The position numbers and the translations under genes were made by a program. From contig CAYVHU010000001.1 in NCBI GenBank assembly GCA_964451415.1, positions 1 to 64,000 of the forward strand: 64,000 bases of DNA, in the 5' to 3' direction. Shown piece after piece: positions 18,713 through 28,925 of this stretch. The DNA is from CAYVHU01 sp964451415 (lineage in GTDB: Bacteria > Pseudomonadota > Alphaproteobacteria > Rhodospirillales > Magnetovibrionaceae). Positions within the stretch are counted from its first letter, which is position 1. Every line of letters begins with the position of its first letter. Below the pieces are notes generated by a model. That model was not told the origin of the DNA. It worked only from the letters and a program-made list of their open reading frames with translations, and searched no databases.

Positions 18713-20611
18713 TCACTTGGCCTTGGGTTGTGTCTTGCCCTGTGCGGTCGCACGGGCCTTCGCCGCATCGTACCACCACCTGGACGTGGAATAGCCGTAG
18801 GGAAGATTTCCCTTGGGCCGAGAAAATTTGTTCCAATAAATAATCCGGTCGTAATCGGCATACCAATGCGGAATCATATAAAAGCCCCATTGCAACACCC
18901 GATCCAACGCGCGGGTGCGCGCCACCAGGCTTTTGCGGTCCGGCGCATTGACCAGCCCCTTGATCAGGTCGTCCACCACCGGGTCACTCACGCCGATATA
19001 ATTGCGACTGCCGTTTTGTCTGGCCGCAACCGACCCCCAATAACCGCGTTGTTCGTTACCGGGCGACAGGGACTGGCCCCAGGTCATCACCGCCATGTCG
19101 AAATCGAAATTTTCCAACCTTTTGATATATTGCGCCGTATCCACCGTGCGCACCCGCACCGTGACCCCCAGACGTTGCAGGTTTTTTGCAAACGGCAAGG
19201 TGACGCGTTCGAACGCGGGCTGGGCGAGCATAATTTCGAATTGCATTTTTTGCCCGGTGACGGTGTTCACCCGGTCCTTGCCCTTGATCACCCACCCGGC
19301 CTTCTTGAGCAGCCGGTCGGCGATACGCAGATTGGCGCGAATGCGCCCGGCAATTTTGGTGGCGGGAGGATCGTATTCTTTCGTAAACACCTCGTCTGGA
19401 ATACGACCCCGGTATTTTTCGAGAATTTTCAATTCCTCGCCCGAGGGCAGGCCCTTGGCCTCCAACTCTGAATTGCCGAAATAACTGCGGTTGCGTTTGT
19501 ACTGGCCGTAAAACAGGTTTTTGTTCGTCCATTTAAAATCGAAGGCATAGGCCAACGCTTCGCGCACACGCCGATCCTGAAACATGGGCCGGCGGATGTT
19601 GTAGATATAGCCTTGAGCCGGCGCCGTGCGATGGTGCGGGATGGCTTGCTTGATGATCAGACCTTTTTTAACGGCGGGAATATCGTATCCCGTGGCCCAC
19701 ACCTTGGAAATGTTTTCCGCACGAAAGTCGTACACGCCGGCCTTGAAACCTTCAACGGCGACGTTCGAATCGCGAAAGTATTCAACACGCAAAACATCAA
19801 AATTGTTGCGCCCGACATTGACGTTGAGATTGCGTCCCCAATAATCCGCAACACGCTTATAGGAAATATACCGCCCCGCTTCGAAGCTGTCGATTTTATA
19901 GGGCCCGGACCCCAGGGGCGGGTCCAGCGTGCTCTTGCCGATATCGCGTCCCTTGCCTTTTTCGGTCCAGTAATGTTTGGGCAAAACAGGGATATCCCCC
20001 ACGATCAGAGGCAGTTCACGGTTGCCGGTCAGCTTGAAGGTGAACTTGACGCGATGCGGACCCAACGCCTTCACGCCGGAAACGTCGGCGTAATAATAGC
20101 GATAAAACGGCGTCACGTTGGGATTGGTGGTGAATTCCTTGAAGCTCCACACGACATCGGCGGCGGTGATGGGTTTGCCATCGTGCCAGCGCGCCTGGGG
20201 ACGCAAATTGAAGATGATCCAGGAACGATCGGCAGGCATCTCCATGGATTTGGCCAGCAGACCGTAGCGGGTGAACGGTTCGTCGGCGCTGGCAACGGTG
20301 AGGGTGTCGTAAATCGCCCCCAGGCCGTCCGCCACTTCTCCCTTGATGGCAAAACCGTTCAGGCTGTCGAAGCTGCCAAATCCGCTGGTGCGGAAAGTTC
20401 CGCCCTTGGGCGCTTGCGCATTGACGTAATCGAAATGCTTGAAGCCCGGGGCATATTTCGGCGTGCCGTACATGGCGATGGCATGGACCGGGCGGAGCAT
20501 TTCAGCCGCTTTGGCGGGACCGCAAAACGCCGCAACCAACGTCAGCGCGAAGAATACGGCGGCGAAGGCGGCTTTCGGCGTTGGTGTGTACATCCCTCTC
20601 GATATCCCCAT
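18713..20611 (-). CDS. yejA: extracellular solute-binding protein YejA
   Basis: This 632-residue periplasmic binding protein of family 5 has a signal peptide ending near GPAKAAE. It carries the SBP_bac_5 features: VNAQAPKGGTFR near the mature N-terminus and LRPQARWHDGKPITAADVVWSF around residue 135. It delivers peptides to the YejBEF transporter. The first ATG (20611) is used; a second in-frame ATG at 20593 is also possible. It is the first gene of yejABEF-ghrA and lies 90 bases downstream of hisN on the same strand. Confidence 0.93.
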   Translation of the reverse strand: MGISRGMYTPTPKAAFAAVFFALTLVAAFCGPAKAAEMLRPVHAIAMYGTPKYAPGFKHFDYVNAQAPKGGTFRTSGFGSFDSLNGFAIKGEVADGLGAIYDTLTVASADEPFTRYGLLAKSMEMPADRSWIIFNLRPQARWHDGKPITAADVVWSFKEFTTNPNVTPFYRYYYADVSGVKALGPHRVKFTFKLTGNRELPLIVGDIPVLPKHYWTEKGKGRDIGKSTLDPPLGSGPYKIDSFEAGRYISYKRVADYWGRNLNVNVGRNNFDVLRVEYFRDSNVAVEGFKAGVYDFRAENISKVWATGYDIPAVKKGLIIKQAIPHHRTAPAQGYIYNIRRPMFQDRRVREALAYAFDFKWTNKNLFYGQYKRNRSYFGNSELEAKGLPSGEELKILEKYRGRIPDEVFTKEYDPPATKIAGRIRANLRIADRLLKKAGWVIKGKDRVNTVTGQKMQFEIMLAQPAFERVTLPFAKNLQRLGVTVRVRTVDTAQYIKRLENFDFDMAVMTWGQSLSPGNEQRGYWGSVAARQNGSRNYIGVSDPVVDDLIKGLVNAPDRKSLVARTRALDRVLQWGFYMIPHWYADYDRIIYWNKFSRPKGNLPYGYSTSRWWYDAAKARATAQGKTQPKAK

Positions 20612-20701
20612 TTCTGTCCCGCATGAGCGCGGTCTGTAGCAGGCTTGCGTGGCCGAATTGTGGTCAAACGGCCGATCGGAAGCAAGGGAGGTAACGCAAG
20701 A

Positions 20702-21475
20702 TCAGCCTTTGAGTCTGGATAACGCCTTGTCATGCAACGTCTTATCGCCCGCGGCAAGCACGCGCCCGTCGCTGTCCATGGTAATCGCAGCGCCTTGCCA
20801 GTCGGTCATGATTCCGCCCGCCCCTTCGACCACGGGAACCAGCGCACAGAAATCATAAATGCCGAGGCTGGCCTCACACACCAAATCCACATGGCCGGCA
20901 GCCAACAAGCCATAGGCATAGCAATCGCCACCGAACACCGTTCGCCAAACGCCGCCGCGCAGGCGCTGGAAAGCCGCTTCATCGGCGTTTACGAACATAT
21001 CCGGCGTGGTCGCATAAAGCCATGAAGACGCCATGTCAGCCGGGCTTCTTGTTTTCAGCGCGACCCCGTTCAAGGTGGTGGTCCGGTTCTGCGCCCCGAC
21101 CCAGCGTTCTCCCAATGCCGGTGCGTCAATCACACCGACAATGGGGACTTTGTTGTGACACAGCGCCACCAGCGTACCGAACAGCGGCTTTCCGGTGACG
21201 AAGGAATTGGTGCCGTCGATGGGGTCCAAGACCCACACGTATTCGGCATCGGTTTTTTCCGATCCGTATTCCTCGCCGAGGATACCGTGGTGCGGGAATT
21301 CTTCTTTAATCACCGCGCGCATCGCGCGTTCGGCGGCACGGTCGGCCTCGGTCACCGGCGAGGCGTCGGCTTTGGCGTCCACATGAAGGCCGGTGCGAAA
21401 GCGGTTCATGATTTCAGGGCGCGCGACGTCACTCAACCGGACGGCGAGGTCACAAAAAAGATTGATGTCATGCAC
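20702..21475 (-). CDS. hisN: histidinol-phosphatase, inositol monophosphatase family
   Basis: This 257-residue Mg-dependent phosphatase has the IMPase-family motifs: GEEYG, then DPIDGTNSF for metal and phosphate binding, and the C-terminal GDCYAYGLLAAGHVDLV with YDFCALVPVVEGAGG. That last block is the form seen in HisN-type histidinol-phosphate phosphatases, which carry out the next-to-last step of histidine synthesis in many actinobacteria and alphaproteobacteria. It follows the cytochrome gene by 6 bases. A general inositol or nucleotide phosphatase is the alternative. Confidence 0.85.
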   Translation of the reverse strand: MHDINLFCDLAVRLSDVARPEIMNRFRTGLHVDAKADASPVTEADRAAERAMRAVIKEEFPHHGILGEEYGSEKTDAEYVWVLDPIDGTNSFVTGKPLFGTLVALCHNKVPIVGVIDAPALGERWVGAQNRTTTLNGVALKTRSPADMASSWLYATTPDMFVNADEAAFQRLRGGVWRTVFGGDCYAYGLLAAGHVDLVCEASLGIYDFCALVPVVEGAGGIMTDWQGAAITMDSDGRVLAAGDKTLHDKALSRLKG

Positions 21476-21481
21476 GTGCGC

Positions 21482-22042
21482 TCAATCCTTCAGCGTGCCC
21501 AAGTAAGCGACGACGTTCGCACGGTCTTGATCTTTCTTCAAGCCCGAAAAGCCCATCTTGGTGCCAGGGACGAAGGCCCGCGGCTTGGCGATGAAACGAT
21601 TGATGTCCGCCGCGCTCCATACCCCCCCCAAAGCCTTGAGTGCCGGAGAATACCGAAAGCCCGTCGCCGAAGCGCGCATCCTACCGACGATGCCCCACAG
21701 ATTGGGTCCGGTACGATTCGCAGCGCCTTTTTGCGCCGTATGGCAGCCCGCGCATTTGCGCTGGAACAACTTTTGCCCCAAAACAGCGTCGCCGGATATC
21801 GACGCCGGAGCGCGAAGAGGTTGGGACCGCTCCGGCTTCGCCGCCATTGTGGAAGTGGCCATTGTGGAAGTGGCCATTGTGGAAGTGGCCATTGTGGAAG
21901 CGGTCATTGGGCCCATGGTCTGTTTTTCATGAACGCCTTGCTGAAACGAAACATTCTGAGGGACAAGGGCGTCACCGATGAAATCGACCCCGACAAAAAC
22001 GGCGACGGTAAAGACGAACGAAGCAATGAGAGTCTTCAACAT
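21482..22042 (-). CDS. membrane-anchored class I cytochrome c
   Basis: This 186-residue protein has an N-terminal membrane anchor (LIASFVFTVAVFVGVDFIG), a flexible linker and a cytochrome c domain of about 105 residues. The haem site is CAGCH and the axial Met is in GTKMGFSGL, so it is like cytochrome c2/c552 electron carriers. The linker holds a repeated TMATS unit encoded by a 15-base tandem repeat. I chose the ATG at 22042; the open frame runs much further upstream but that part overlaps the HNH gene and lacks conservation. It is followed closely by hisN. Confidence 0.9.
   Translation of the reverse strand: MLKTLIASFVFTVAVFVGVDFIGDALVPQNVSFQQGVHEKQTMGPMTASTMATSTMATSTMATSTMAAKPERSQPLRAPASISGDAVLGQKLFQRKCAGCHTAQKGAANRTGPNLWGIVGRMRASATGFRYSPALKALGGVWSAADINRFIAKPRAFVPGTKMGFSGLKKDQDRANVVAYLGTLKD
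21843..21902. repeat. 15-bp tandem repeat, four copies, in cytochrome linker
   Basis: Four head-to-tail copies of GCCATTGTGGAAGTG occur here, the last with one change. Being a multiple of three, the repeat keeps frame and encodes TMATS units on the minus strand in the linker of the cytochrome. Copy number probably varies between strains. Confidence 0.9.
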
Positions 22043-22113
22043 AACGCACCCACCAAGGTCGGAAACGCGTGAACGAAACAGTGTGCCGACCCGGAGTATA
22101 CACGCAATGAGGA

Positions 22114-22662
22114 CTATGAATCCAGTTCGCTGTCCCAATAAAGATAGTCCTGCCATGTATGATGCACATTGGCGGCAGCGATATGACGAGCCACCTGGTT
22201 CAGGTGACGGATGGAGGGTTCCAACGCATCTTGAATCAAAGGCATATCCGCTTCTTCCGGCGTGCGGTTGGCCTTGCGCAAATTGCACGGCGAACAGGCC
22301 GCCACCACATTCGACCATTCCGTCAAGCCGCCGCGCGAACGCGGCATGACATGATCGAAGGTCAGTTCGCGGGTGGAAAACCGATCGCCGCAGTACTGAC
22401 AGCAAAACCCATCGCGCAGATAAATGTTATAGCGGGTGAAGGCAGGTCGCCCATTGAAGGTGACGTAGCGTTTCAACGCCACCACGGAAGGCACATGAAT
22501 GTCCAGGCTGGGGGAATGCACCACTTTGTCATAGATTTCCACCAGATTGACCCGCTCCAGCAGCAACGCCGAGACCGCGTCCTTCCACGACCATAACGAT
22601 AACGGATGATACGACAAAGGCCGGTAATCGGCGTTCAGAACCAGCGTTTGCAAGCCGATCAT
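22114..22662 (-). CDS. HNH endonuclease family protein
   Basis: This 182-residue protein starts with the conserved LVLNADYRPL stretch and has an HNH domain with two zinc knuckles (CQYCG and CSPCN) framing the TFDHVMPRSRGG motif that supplies the catalytic His. Proteins of this shape are widespread single-copy HNH proteins in Alphaproteobacteria; their target is not known to me. I chose the ATG at 22662 because it gives the conserved N-terminus; an upstream ATG at 22761 adds 33 unconserved residues. The cytochrome gene follows after about 70 bases. Confidence 0.85.
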   Translation of the reverse strand: MIGLQTLVLNADYRPLSYHPLSLWSWKDAVSALLLERVNLVEIYDKVVHSPSLDIHVPSVVALKRYVTFNGRPAFTRYNIYLRDGFCCQYCGDRFSTRELTFDHVMPRSRGGLTEWSNVVAACSPCNLRKANRTPEEADMPLIQDALEPSIRHLNQVARHIAAANVHHTWQDYLYWDSELDS

Positions 22663-22856
22663 AAACACGCGCCTTTGCCACGAATACGGCGCGCAAAACG
22701 CCTGGGATTCCGCAAAATTTGCGTTTCCAAAATCGTGGACGAGGCCGTCAACATATGCCAACTCCGCTTTCTCAAAGCTTAGCCTACTATATCTTGTGCA
22801 CCACCCTATCTTGTAAAAATGACGAAATCATTACGCGCCTTCTCGCCGCGTCCTGC

Positions 22857-23405
22857 TCATTCCTTTTTATTATCCATTTTATCGAGATAAACCGTTACCG
22901 CATCGTCTAAAATATGGCGCAAGGACAAGGGGTAGATCGTACGCGGTGGCAATATGTGGATCAGCATTGCGATTCCCACCAAAATCAAACAGGCGCTCAA
23001 GATCGGCGTCACGAGAAACGACCAGCCGGGATCGGTCAGGAAAATCACCACCGGGTCCGCACCCGCAGGCGGATGGGTCAGGCGCAACGCCGACATGGCC
23101 GTGATCGCCACCCCCACGGACAGGGCGATCGCCCACCATTCGGGCGGCAGAACCATCCGCAGGGCAAGGGCCAGCACGCTGGCCAACACATGACCGCCAA
23201 TCATGTTCGCCGGCTGGGATAAAGGGCTCTCGGGAACAGAAAACAACAAAACACTCGACGCCCCGAACGGTGCGATCAACAACGGCTCATGGCTGATCGC
23301 GCCGAGCCAGCCGATCGCCCCCATTCCCAAGGTTGCGCCGAGGCCGGCTTCGAGCCATCTCCACATATGGTTTTTCGGCTGATGCCGATAGATAAATCGC
23401 TTCAT
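22857..23405 (-). CDS. HPP-family membrane protein
   Basis: This 182-residue protein has four hydrophobic segments and the family motif HPPAGADP (around residue 110), together with LLIAPFGASSVLLF. HPP proteins are inner-membrane proteins; in cyanobacteria a member has been linked to nitrite transport, but here the function is unknown. The ATG at 23405 is preferred over a TTG at 23426. The gene is divergent from gluQ, with about 100 bases between starts. Confidence 0.85.
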   Translation of the reverse strand: MKRFIYRHQPKNHMWRWLEAGLGATLGMGAIGWLGAISHEPLLIAPFGASSVLLFSVPESPLSQPANMIGGHVLASVLALALRMVLPPEWWAIALSVGVAITAMSALRLTHPPAGADPVVIFLTDPGWSFLVTPILSACLILVGIAMLIHILPPRTIYPLSLRHILDDAVTVYLDKMDNKKE

Positions 23406-23507
23406 GTCACCCTGTCTTTTGTTCAATCCTTATTCAATTTGCTATTTTTGTTATAGATTGTGCAGCCTTATAACAACCATCTTCACAGTAGGGTCCAAAG
23501 CCCGGCC

Positions 23508-24362
23508 ATGGTGAATACCGTCCCCGTCACAACCCGTTTTGCCCCAAGCCCCACGGGTTTTCTACACCTGGGCCATGCGTATGCGGCCCTGTTCGCCGAA
23601 CGCGCCGCAAGGAACACGGGGGGACGTTTTCTGCTCCGTATGGAAAATATAGATCCCGTGCGCTGCCGCACGGAATTTGAAACCGCCCTGATGCAGGATC
23701 TGGCGTGGCTGGGACTTGCATGGGAACAGCCCGTGCGCCGCCAATCGGAATGCATGGCGGATTACGCTGCCGCTTTGGAACGTTTGCGCGCTTTGGGGCT
23801 TTTGTATCCCTGTTTTTGCACGCGCAAGACCATTCAGGCCGAAATTCAGGCCGCTCAGGGTGCGCCGCATCTGCTTAACGAAGGTCCCGACGGCCCCGTA
23901 TACCCCGGCGTCTGCCGTCATTTATCCGCAGCCCGGCGCAAGGCCCTGATTCAGGACGGCACCCCTTTTGCCCTGCGCCTCGACATGGCGCGCGCCATCG
24001 AAATGGCAGGACCGCTCACGTGGCGCGATCTGGCGCGGGGCGAAATGATCGCGACCCCCGAAATTTTCGGTGACGTCGTCCTGGCGCGCAAGGACATCCC
24101 CGCCAGTTACCACCTCGCAGCCAGCCTCGATGATCACATCCAAAAGATCAGCCTGGTCACTCGGGGGGTGGATTTGTTCGCCGCAACTCACGTTCAACGA
24201 TTATTGCAAGCTGTGTTGAACCTGAACACACCGGACTACCATCATCATAAATTAATAATGGGGCCGCACGGAAATCGTCTGGCGAAACGCGACCACGGTG
24301 AAACCTTGAGGAATTTGCGAAAAACCGGCCATTGTGCGCAAGACGTACGCCACATGATCTGA
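23508..24362 (+). CDS. gluQ: glutamyl-Q tRNA(Asp) synthetase
   Basis: This 284-residue protein is a shortened glutamyl-tRNA synthetase that lacks the anticodon-binding domain. It attaches glutamate to queuosine at position 34 of tRNA(Asp). The class I HIGH motif is HLGH, in RFAPSPTGFLHLGH. The zinc site typical of GluQ-RS is seen as CFCTRK with YPGVCRH. The second signature is LAKRD. I chose the ATG at 23508; a GTG at 23460 adds 16 residues. No neighbouring genes share the pathway. Confidence 0.92.
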   Translation: MVNTVPVTTRFAPSPTGFLHLGHAYAALFAERAARNTGGRFLLRMENIDPVRCRTEFETALMQDLAWLGLAWEQPVRRQSECMADYAAALERLRALGLLYPCFCTRKTIQAEIQAAQGAPHLLNEGPDGPVYPGVCRHLSAARRKALIQDGTPFALRLDMARAIEMAGPLTWRDLARGEMIATPEIFGDVVLARKDIPASYHLAASLDDHIQKISLVTRGVDLFAATHVQRLLQAVLNLNTPDYHHHKLIMGPHGNRLAKRDHGETLRNLRKTGHCAQDVRHMI

Positions 24363-24574
24363 AAGCGGCGCACCATTATCATCGTCTTCGGGCCACGGCA
24401 CATGCAGATTCAACTTGCACGCGTCAAGACGACCCCTTACTTAGTGATTGTGGGTGCCGGAGAAATAAATTCATATTTATGGGAAAATCACGTTTTGCAG
24501 GTCGTCGGGGATGAGCAAAAAACAAATCAGCGTGACGACGAGCAGAGAACTCCTGGAGGGAAGATTTCTTAACA

Positions 24575-24943
24575 ATGAAAAACTGCCTCATTGTTGACGA
24601 TTCAAAAGTCATTCGAATGGTTGCTCGCAAAATATTGCAAGAACTTGAATTCGAAACATCGGAAGCCGCCGACGGACAAGCCGCGATCGACATCTGCAAG
24701 TCGGCCATGCCTGACGCGATCTTGTTGGACTGGAACATGCCGGTAATGGACGGAATATCATTTTTACGCGAAATGCGCCAACTGCCCGGCGGGGACAAGC
24801 CCATCGTCGTCTTCTGCACCACGGAAAACGATCTTGATCATATTCAAGAAGCGATGACGGCAGGCGCAAACGAGTACATCATGAAACCATTCGATTCCGA
24901 CATCATTCAAGCCAAATTCCAGCAGGTGGGGTTGATCGCTTAA
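24575..24943 (+). CDS. CheY-like single-domain response regulator
   Basis: This 122-residue receiver has the acidic pair Asp8/Asp9, the phosphorylated Asp52 (LLDWNMP), a Thr in the FCTTEND stretch and Lys near 104 (MKPF). It has no output domain, so it acts like CheY by protein contact. A strong GGAGGG ribosome-binding site precedes the ATG. The next gene encodes a CheR methyltransferase, suggesting a chemosensory role, but no kinase or coupling protein is nearby. Confidence 0.92.
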   Translation: MKNCLIVDDSKVIRMVARKILQELEFETSEAADGQAAIDICKSAMPDAILLDWNMPVMDGISFLREMRQLPGGDKPIVVFCTTENDLDHIQEAMTAGANEYIMKPFDSDIIQAKFQQVGLIA

Positions 24944-24968
24944 ACCCACCGCGCTATGGAGATCCGAC

Positions 24969-25778
24969 GTGAGCCCCCAAGATTTTGAATACATCAGTAC
25001 GCTGATCAAAAGCCGTTCCGGCCTCGTATTGACGCCTGACAAGGCTTACCTTCTGGAAAGCCGCTTGATGCCCATTGCACGCAAGCAAGGGTTGAAAGGC
25101 CTGGACGAACTCATCGCAACCATGCGCGCAAGGCGCGACGAAGCGCTCACGGTTGAAGTCACCGAGGCCATGACCACCAATGAGTCCTTCTTTTTCCGCG
25201 ACATCAAGCCGTTCGACTTGCTGCGCGACGAGGTTCTGCCGCCCGTCCTGAAAAATCGCGCCACAAAAAAACAGTTGCGCATTTGGTGCGCCGCCGCCTC
25301 CAGCGGCCAGGAGCCATACTCCATCGCTATTTTGCTCAAAGAACTAGGTGCCAAGCTATCCGGCTGGAAGATCGACATCGTGGGCACGGATATTTCCCAC
25401 GACATTCTCAAAAAAGCGTCGGACGCGCAGTATTCTCAATTCGAAGTGCAGCGTGGCATGCCGATTCAGTTGCTCCTGAAGTATTTTGACAAAACCGATG
25501 AATCCTGGAAACTCAAGGATGAAGTCCGTCGTATGGTGCAGTTCAAGTACTTGAATTTACTTGGAAATATAAACAACTTAGGAAAATTCGACATTGTGTT
25601 CTGCCGCAACGTCCTGATCTACTTCGATGCGCCAACCAAAAGCTCCGTCTTGAAAAGCATCTCGAAATTGATGCCCGATGATGGCATGCTCTTTCTTGGC
25701 GGCGCGGAAACGGTACTGGGCGTTTCGGACAATTTCAAACCCGTTCCGGGGAAAAGGGGTGTCTACGCCCTGGCTTGA
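24969..25778 (+). CDS. cheR: CheR chemoreceptor methyltransferase
   Basis: This 269-residue protein has the CheR N-terminal helical domain (about 1-75, with TTNESFFFRD) and a SAM-dependent methyltransferase domain (WCAAASSGQEPYSIA, GTDIS, and CRNVLIYF near residue 215). It methylates glutamates in chemoreceptors using SAM. The GTG start has GGAG 7 bases upstream. It follows the CheY-like gene by 25 bases and is probably cotranscribed with it. Confidence 0.94.
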   Translation: MSPQDFEYISTLIKSRSGLVLTPDKAYLLESRLMPIARKQGLKGLDELIATMRARRDEALTVEVTEAMTTNESFFFRDIKPFDLLRDEVLPPVLKNRATKKQLRIWCAAASSGQEPYSIAILLKELGAKLSGWKIDIVGTDISHDILKKASDAQYSQFEVQRGMPIQLLLKYFDKTDESWKLKDEVRRMVQFKYLNLLGNINNLGKFDIVFCRNVLIYFDAPTKSSVLKSISKLMPDDGMLFLGGAETVLGVSDNFKPVPGKRGVYALA

Positions 25779-25817
25779 CACCGGATTGCGTTTCAGAAGC
25801 ACAGAGATAGAAGAATC

Positions 25818-26750
25818 ATGTCCGAAGATAAAAAATACAGACTTGTTACCCGCGCCGATTTCGACGGTGTGGTCGCCGGCGGTCTGCTCATTGAAATGGG
25901 CCTTGTCGACGATGTCCTGTTCGCAGAACCGAAAGCGATGCAGGACGGTTTGGTGAAAATCACGGGAAACGACATCACCACCAACCTTCCCTACGTCGAA
26001 GGTGTCCACCTGTGCTTCGACCACCACATCAGTGAAACCGAACGCGTCGGTCTGCACGCCAACCATATTATCGACCCCACCGCTCCCTCTGCGGCGCGGG
26101 TGGTCTACGAATATTTTGGTGGAGCCAAAAAATTCCCCTCGATCCCTGCGGAATTAATGGCGGCGGTGGACAAGGCGGACTCGGCCCAATACACAGAAGA
26201 AGACATTCTCGCACCGGAACCGTGGACGTTGCTGAATTTCATTCTCGACCCGCGTACGGGCCTGTCGCGTTTTAAACACTTTGAAGTCGGCCATGAACAG
26301 CTGATGAAAGACATGATGGTCTATGTGCGCCATCACCCCGTGGAAGAAATCCTCACCATCCCCGATGTCGAGGAACGCACCCACCTTTATCTGGAACATG
26401 AAGAAAAGTTCGAGTTGCAGCTGCGCAACTGCTCGGTGGTACACGGTGATGTCGTTGTCGTCGACCTGCGCAATGAAGACATGGTTTACGCCGGCAACCG
26501 TTTCACGATTTACGCCATTTATCCCACCTGCAACATTTCGATCCAGTTAACCGAAAAGTCCGATGCCAAAAAAACGATCATGGCGGTCGGCAAGTCGATC
26601 GTCAATCGCAGCAATACCGCCAACATCGGTTCCATCATGTTGGAATATGGCGGCGGTGGACACGCCAACGCCGGAACCTGCCAGATCGAAAATGCGCGTG
26701 CGGATGAGGTTTTACAAGACTTGATTCGTCGCCTGAACGCCGCCGCGTAA
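25818..26750 (+). CDS. DHH-family phosphoesterase (exopolyphosphatase-like)
   Basis: This 310-residue protein has DHH-superfamily motifs: TRADFDG for metal binding, CFDHH around residue 68, an Asp in AAVDKADSA, and the C-terminal DHHA1 glycine motif GGGGHANAG. Such enzymes hydrolyse phosphodiester or phosphoanhydride bonds (RecJ, NrnA, GdpP, exopolyphosphatase-like). The substrate here cannot be decided from sequence. It begins 39 bases after cheR and may belong to the same unit; if its substrate were a cyclic or linear dinucleotide, that would fit signalling, but this is speculation. Confidence 0.85.
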   Translation: MSEDKKYRLVTRADFDGVVAGGLLIEMGLVDDVLFAEPKAMQDGLVKITGNDITTNLPYVEGVHLCFDHHISETERVGLHANHIIDPTAPSAARVVYEYFGGAKKFPSIPAELMAAVDKADSAQYTEEDILAPEPWTLLNFILDPRTGLSRFKHFEVGHEQLMKDMMVYVRHHPVEEILTIPDVEERTHLYLEHEEKFELQLRNCSVVHGDVVVVDLRNEDMVYAGNRFTIYAIYPTCNISIQLTEKSDAKKTIMAVGKSIVNRSNTANIGSIMLEYGGGGHANAGTCQIENARADEVLQDLIRRLNAAA

Positions 26751-26790
26751 CACGACGGCGACACGGTGCAGTAAAAACCTGCGGCTCAAA

Positions 26791-27258
26791 ATGAAAATTA
26801 GCGTGAAACGGACAGGACCCGGGGTTTATACCGTCTCCTTTGGCGATACAATGCTCGCTATAAATTCCGCAGACGTCAAACATCTGGTGCTTGAGGCGGT
26901 CTCGGCACTGACCCCCGGCGCGTTGCCGGCGCGTTCCGTGCGCGAGGAAACGCGCGCCCTGGCGGATCGCCTGAAACACGCCACGGCGGAACATCTGCAA
27001 CAGTTCATTCTGGCTGCCCAGGATGACGACATCCTGACTTTTCTGAAAGGTGCCAAAAACGACCGACGTCTCCATGCGCTTTTGTTTGCCAACATGAGCG
27101 AACACAAGCACATCATCCTCAGCGAAGATTTGCAATACAAAAGCATCCGTGACCTGGACGATGATCAATTGGCGGACTCGATCGCCCGCCTGGGCGCCCT
27201 GGCCCAACGTTTATTCAGCGAAGAAGATGACTTGACCGAAAACGGCGGATCGATCTGA
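26791..27258 (+). CDS. hypothetical protein with FliG C-terminal-like helices
   Basis: This 155-residue protein starts with a short beta-rich part (VYTVSFGDTML) and continues as helices. The stretch at about residues 68-150 follows the FliG pattern of flagellar motor switch proteins: DDDILTFLKGAKNDRRLHALLF, then ANMSEHKHIILSEDL, then a final helix ending in FSEEDDL, compared with the FliG style LKGAxxELRxxxxxNMSxRxxxMLxEDM. It is far too short to be FliG and lacks its N-terminal domain. Position after cheY-cheR and the DHH gene suggests a link to motility or signalling. The family assignment is by eye and needs a profile search. Confidence 0.6.
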   Translation: MKISVKRTGPGVYTVSFGDTMLAINSADVKHLVLEAVSALTPGALPARSVREETRALADRLKHATAEHLQQFILAAQDDDILTFLKGAKNDRRLHALLFANMSEHKHIILSEDLQYKSIRDLDDDQLADSIARLGALAQRLFSEEDDLTENGGSI

Positions 27259-27270
27259 CCCGCCCCCCAT

Positions 27271-27750
27271 TCAAGCCGCTTCAAAGCCTTTACTCTTCTT
27301 GCTTTTGGAAACCCTGACGTAGGCACGTTCGCAGTGCTCAACGCAATAGGGCTTTTCCGCAAGGGACGGTTTGCCGCAAAAATGAAATTCCGCCGTGCCC
27401 GGCTCGCCCTCCGGCCAGCAACACATGGCCGAGGTCAACTCTTCCAAGCGCACCACTTCCCCGCGGGGCCGAACCGTTTTCATCGCAGCGGGTCTCACGG
27501 GGGCCGTTTGCGGTTTTGCCGCCAATGTTTCGGCATCGACCTTGGCCCTGACCTTTTTCACCACGGCTGTTCCACTCGACGCCTGACGGATGGGGGACTG
27601 ACGTTTTTTAAGTCCCAAGCGATGAACCTTGCCCACCACCGCATTTTTCGTTACGCCCAGGCGCCGACCAATTTCACTGGTGGGAAGCCCTTCTTCCCAC
27701 AGGCCCATCAATACCTTGATCCGTTCAGACGTCCATTCCACGGCACTCAT
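27271..27750 (-). CDS. gcrA: GcrA cell-cycle regulator
   Basis: GcrA is an alphaproteobacterial transcription regulator that binds sigma-70 holoenzyme and stimulates promoters with methylated GANTC sites. The N-terminal DNA-binding domain is typical (WTSERIKVLMGLWEEG, SEIGRRLGVTKNAVVGKVHRLGL). It is followed by a basic variable linker and a C-terminal cysteine/histidine part (MCCWPEGEPG, FCGKP, CVEHCERAY). The 159-residue length is in the family range. It converges with the FliG-like gene, with 12 bases between. Confidence 0.95.
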   Translation of the reverse strand: MSAVEWTSERIKVLMGLWEEGLPTSEIGRRLGVTKNAVVGKVHRLGLKKRQSPIRQASSGTAVVKKVRAKVDAETLAAKPQTAPVRPAAMKTVRPRGEVVRLEELTSAMCCWPEGEPGTAEFHFCGKPSLAEKPYCVEHCERAYVRVSKSKKSKGFEAA

Positions 27751-27938
27751 TGCGTTCTCCGTTTTATTCCGGCCTTCCGTCCCCGGTCACTCCCCCGGGC
27801 AGACGATTGGGCATTATCCGATGCTTTGTACAAGCCGTATTTGTACGTCTTGTCGAAGCCGATAATAACAACATTATGCGAGCTTGACTACGCTGATGCA
27901 CAATATCTTGTGGATAAGTTCGACTTCCATGGGTTGTG

Positions 27939-28903
<965 letters not shown>

Positions 28904-28925
<22 letters not shown>

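Noticed and set aside
21843..21902. Short regular repeats as a CRISPR array
   Set aside because: The copies are head to tail with no spacers and lie in frame inside a cytochrome gene.
22114..22662. HNH gene as part of a restriction or homing system
   Set aside because: No methyltransferase or intron is nearby, and the protein matches a common single-copy family.
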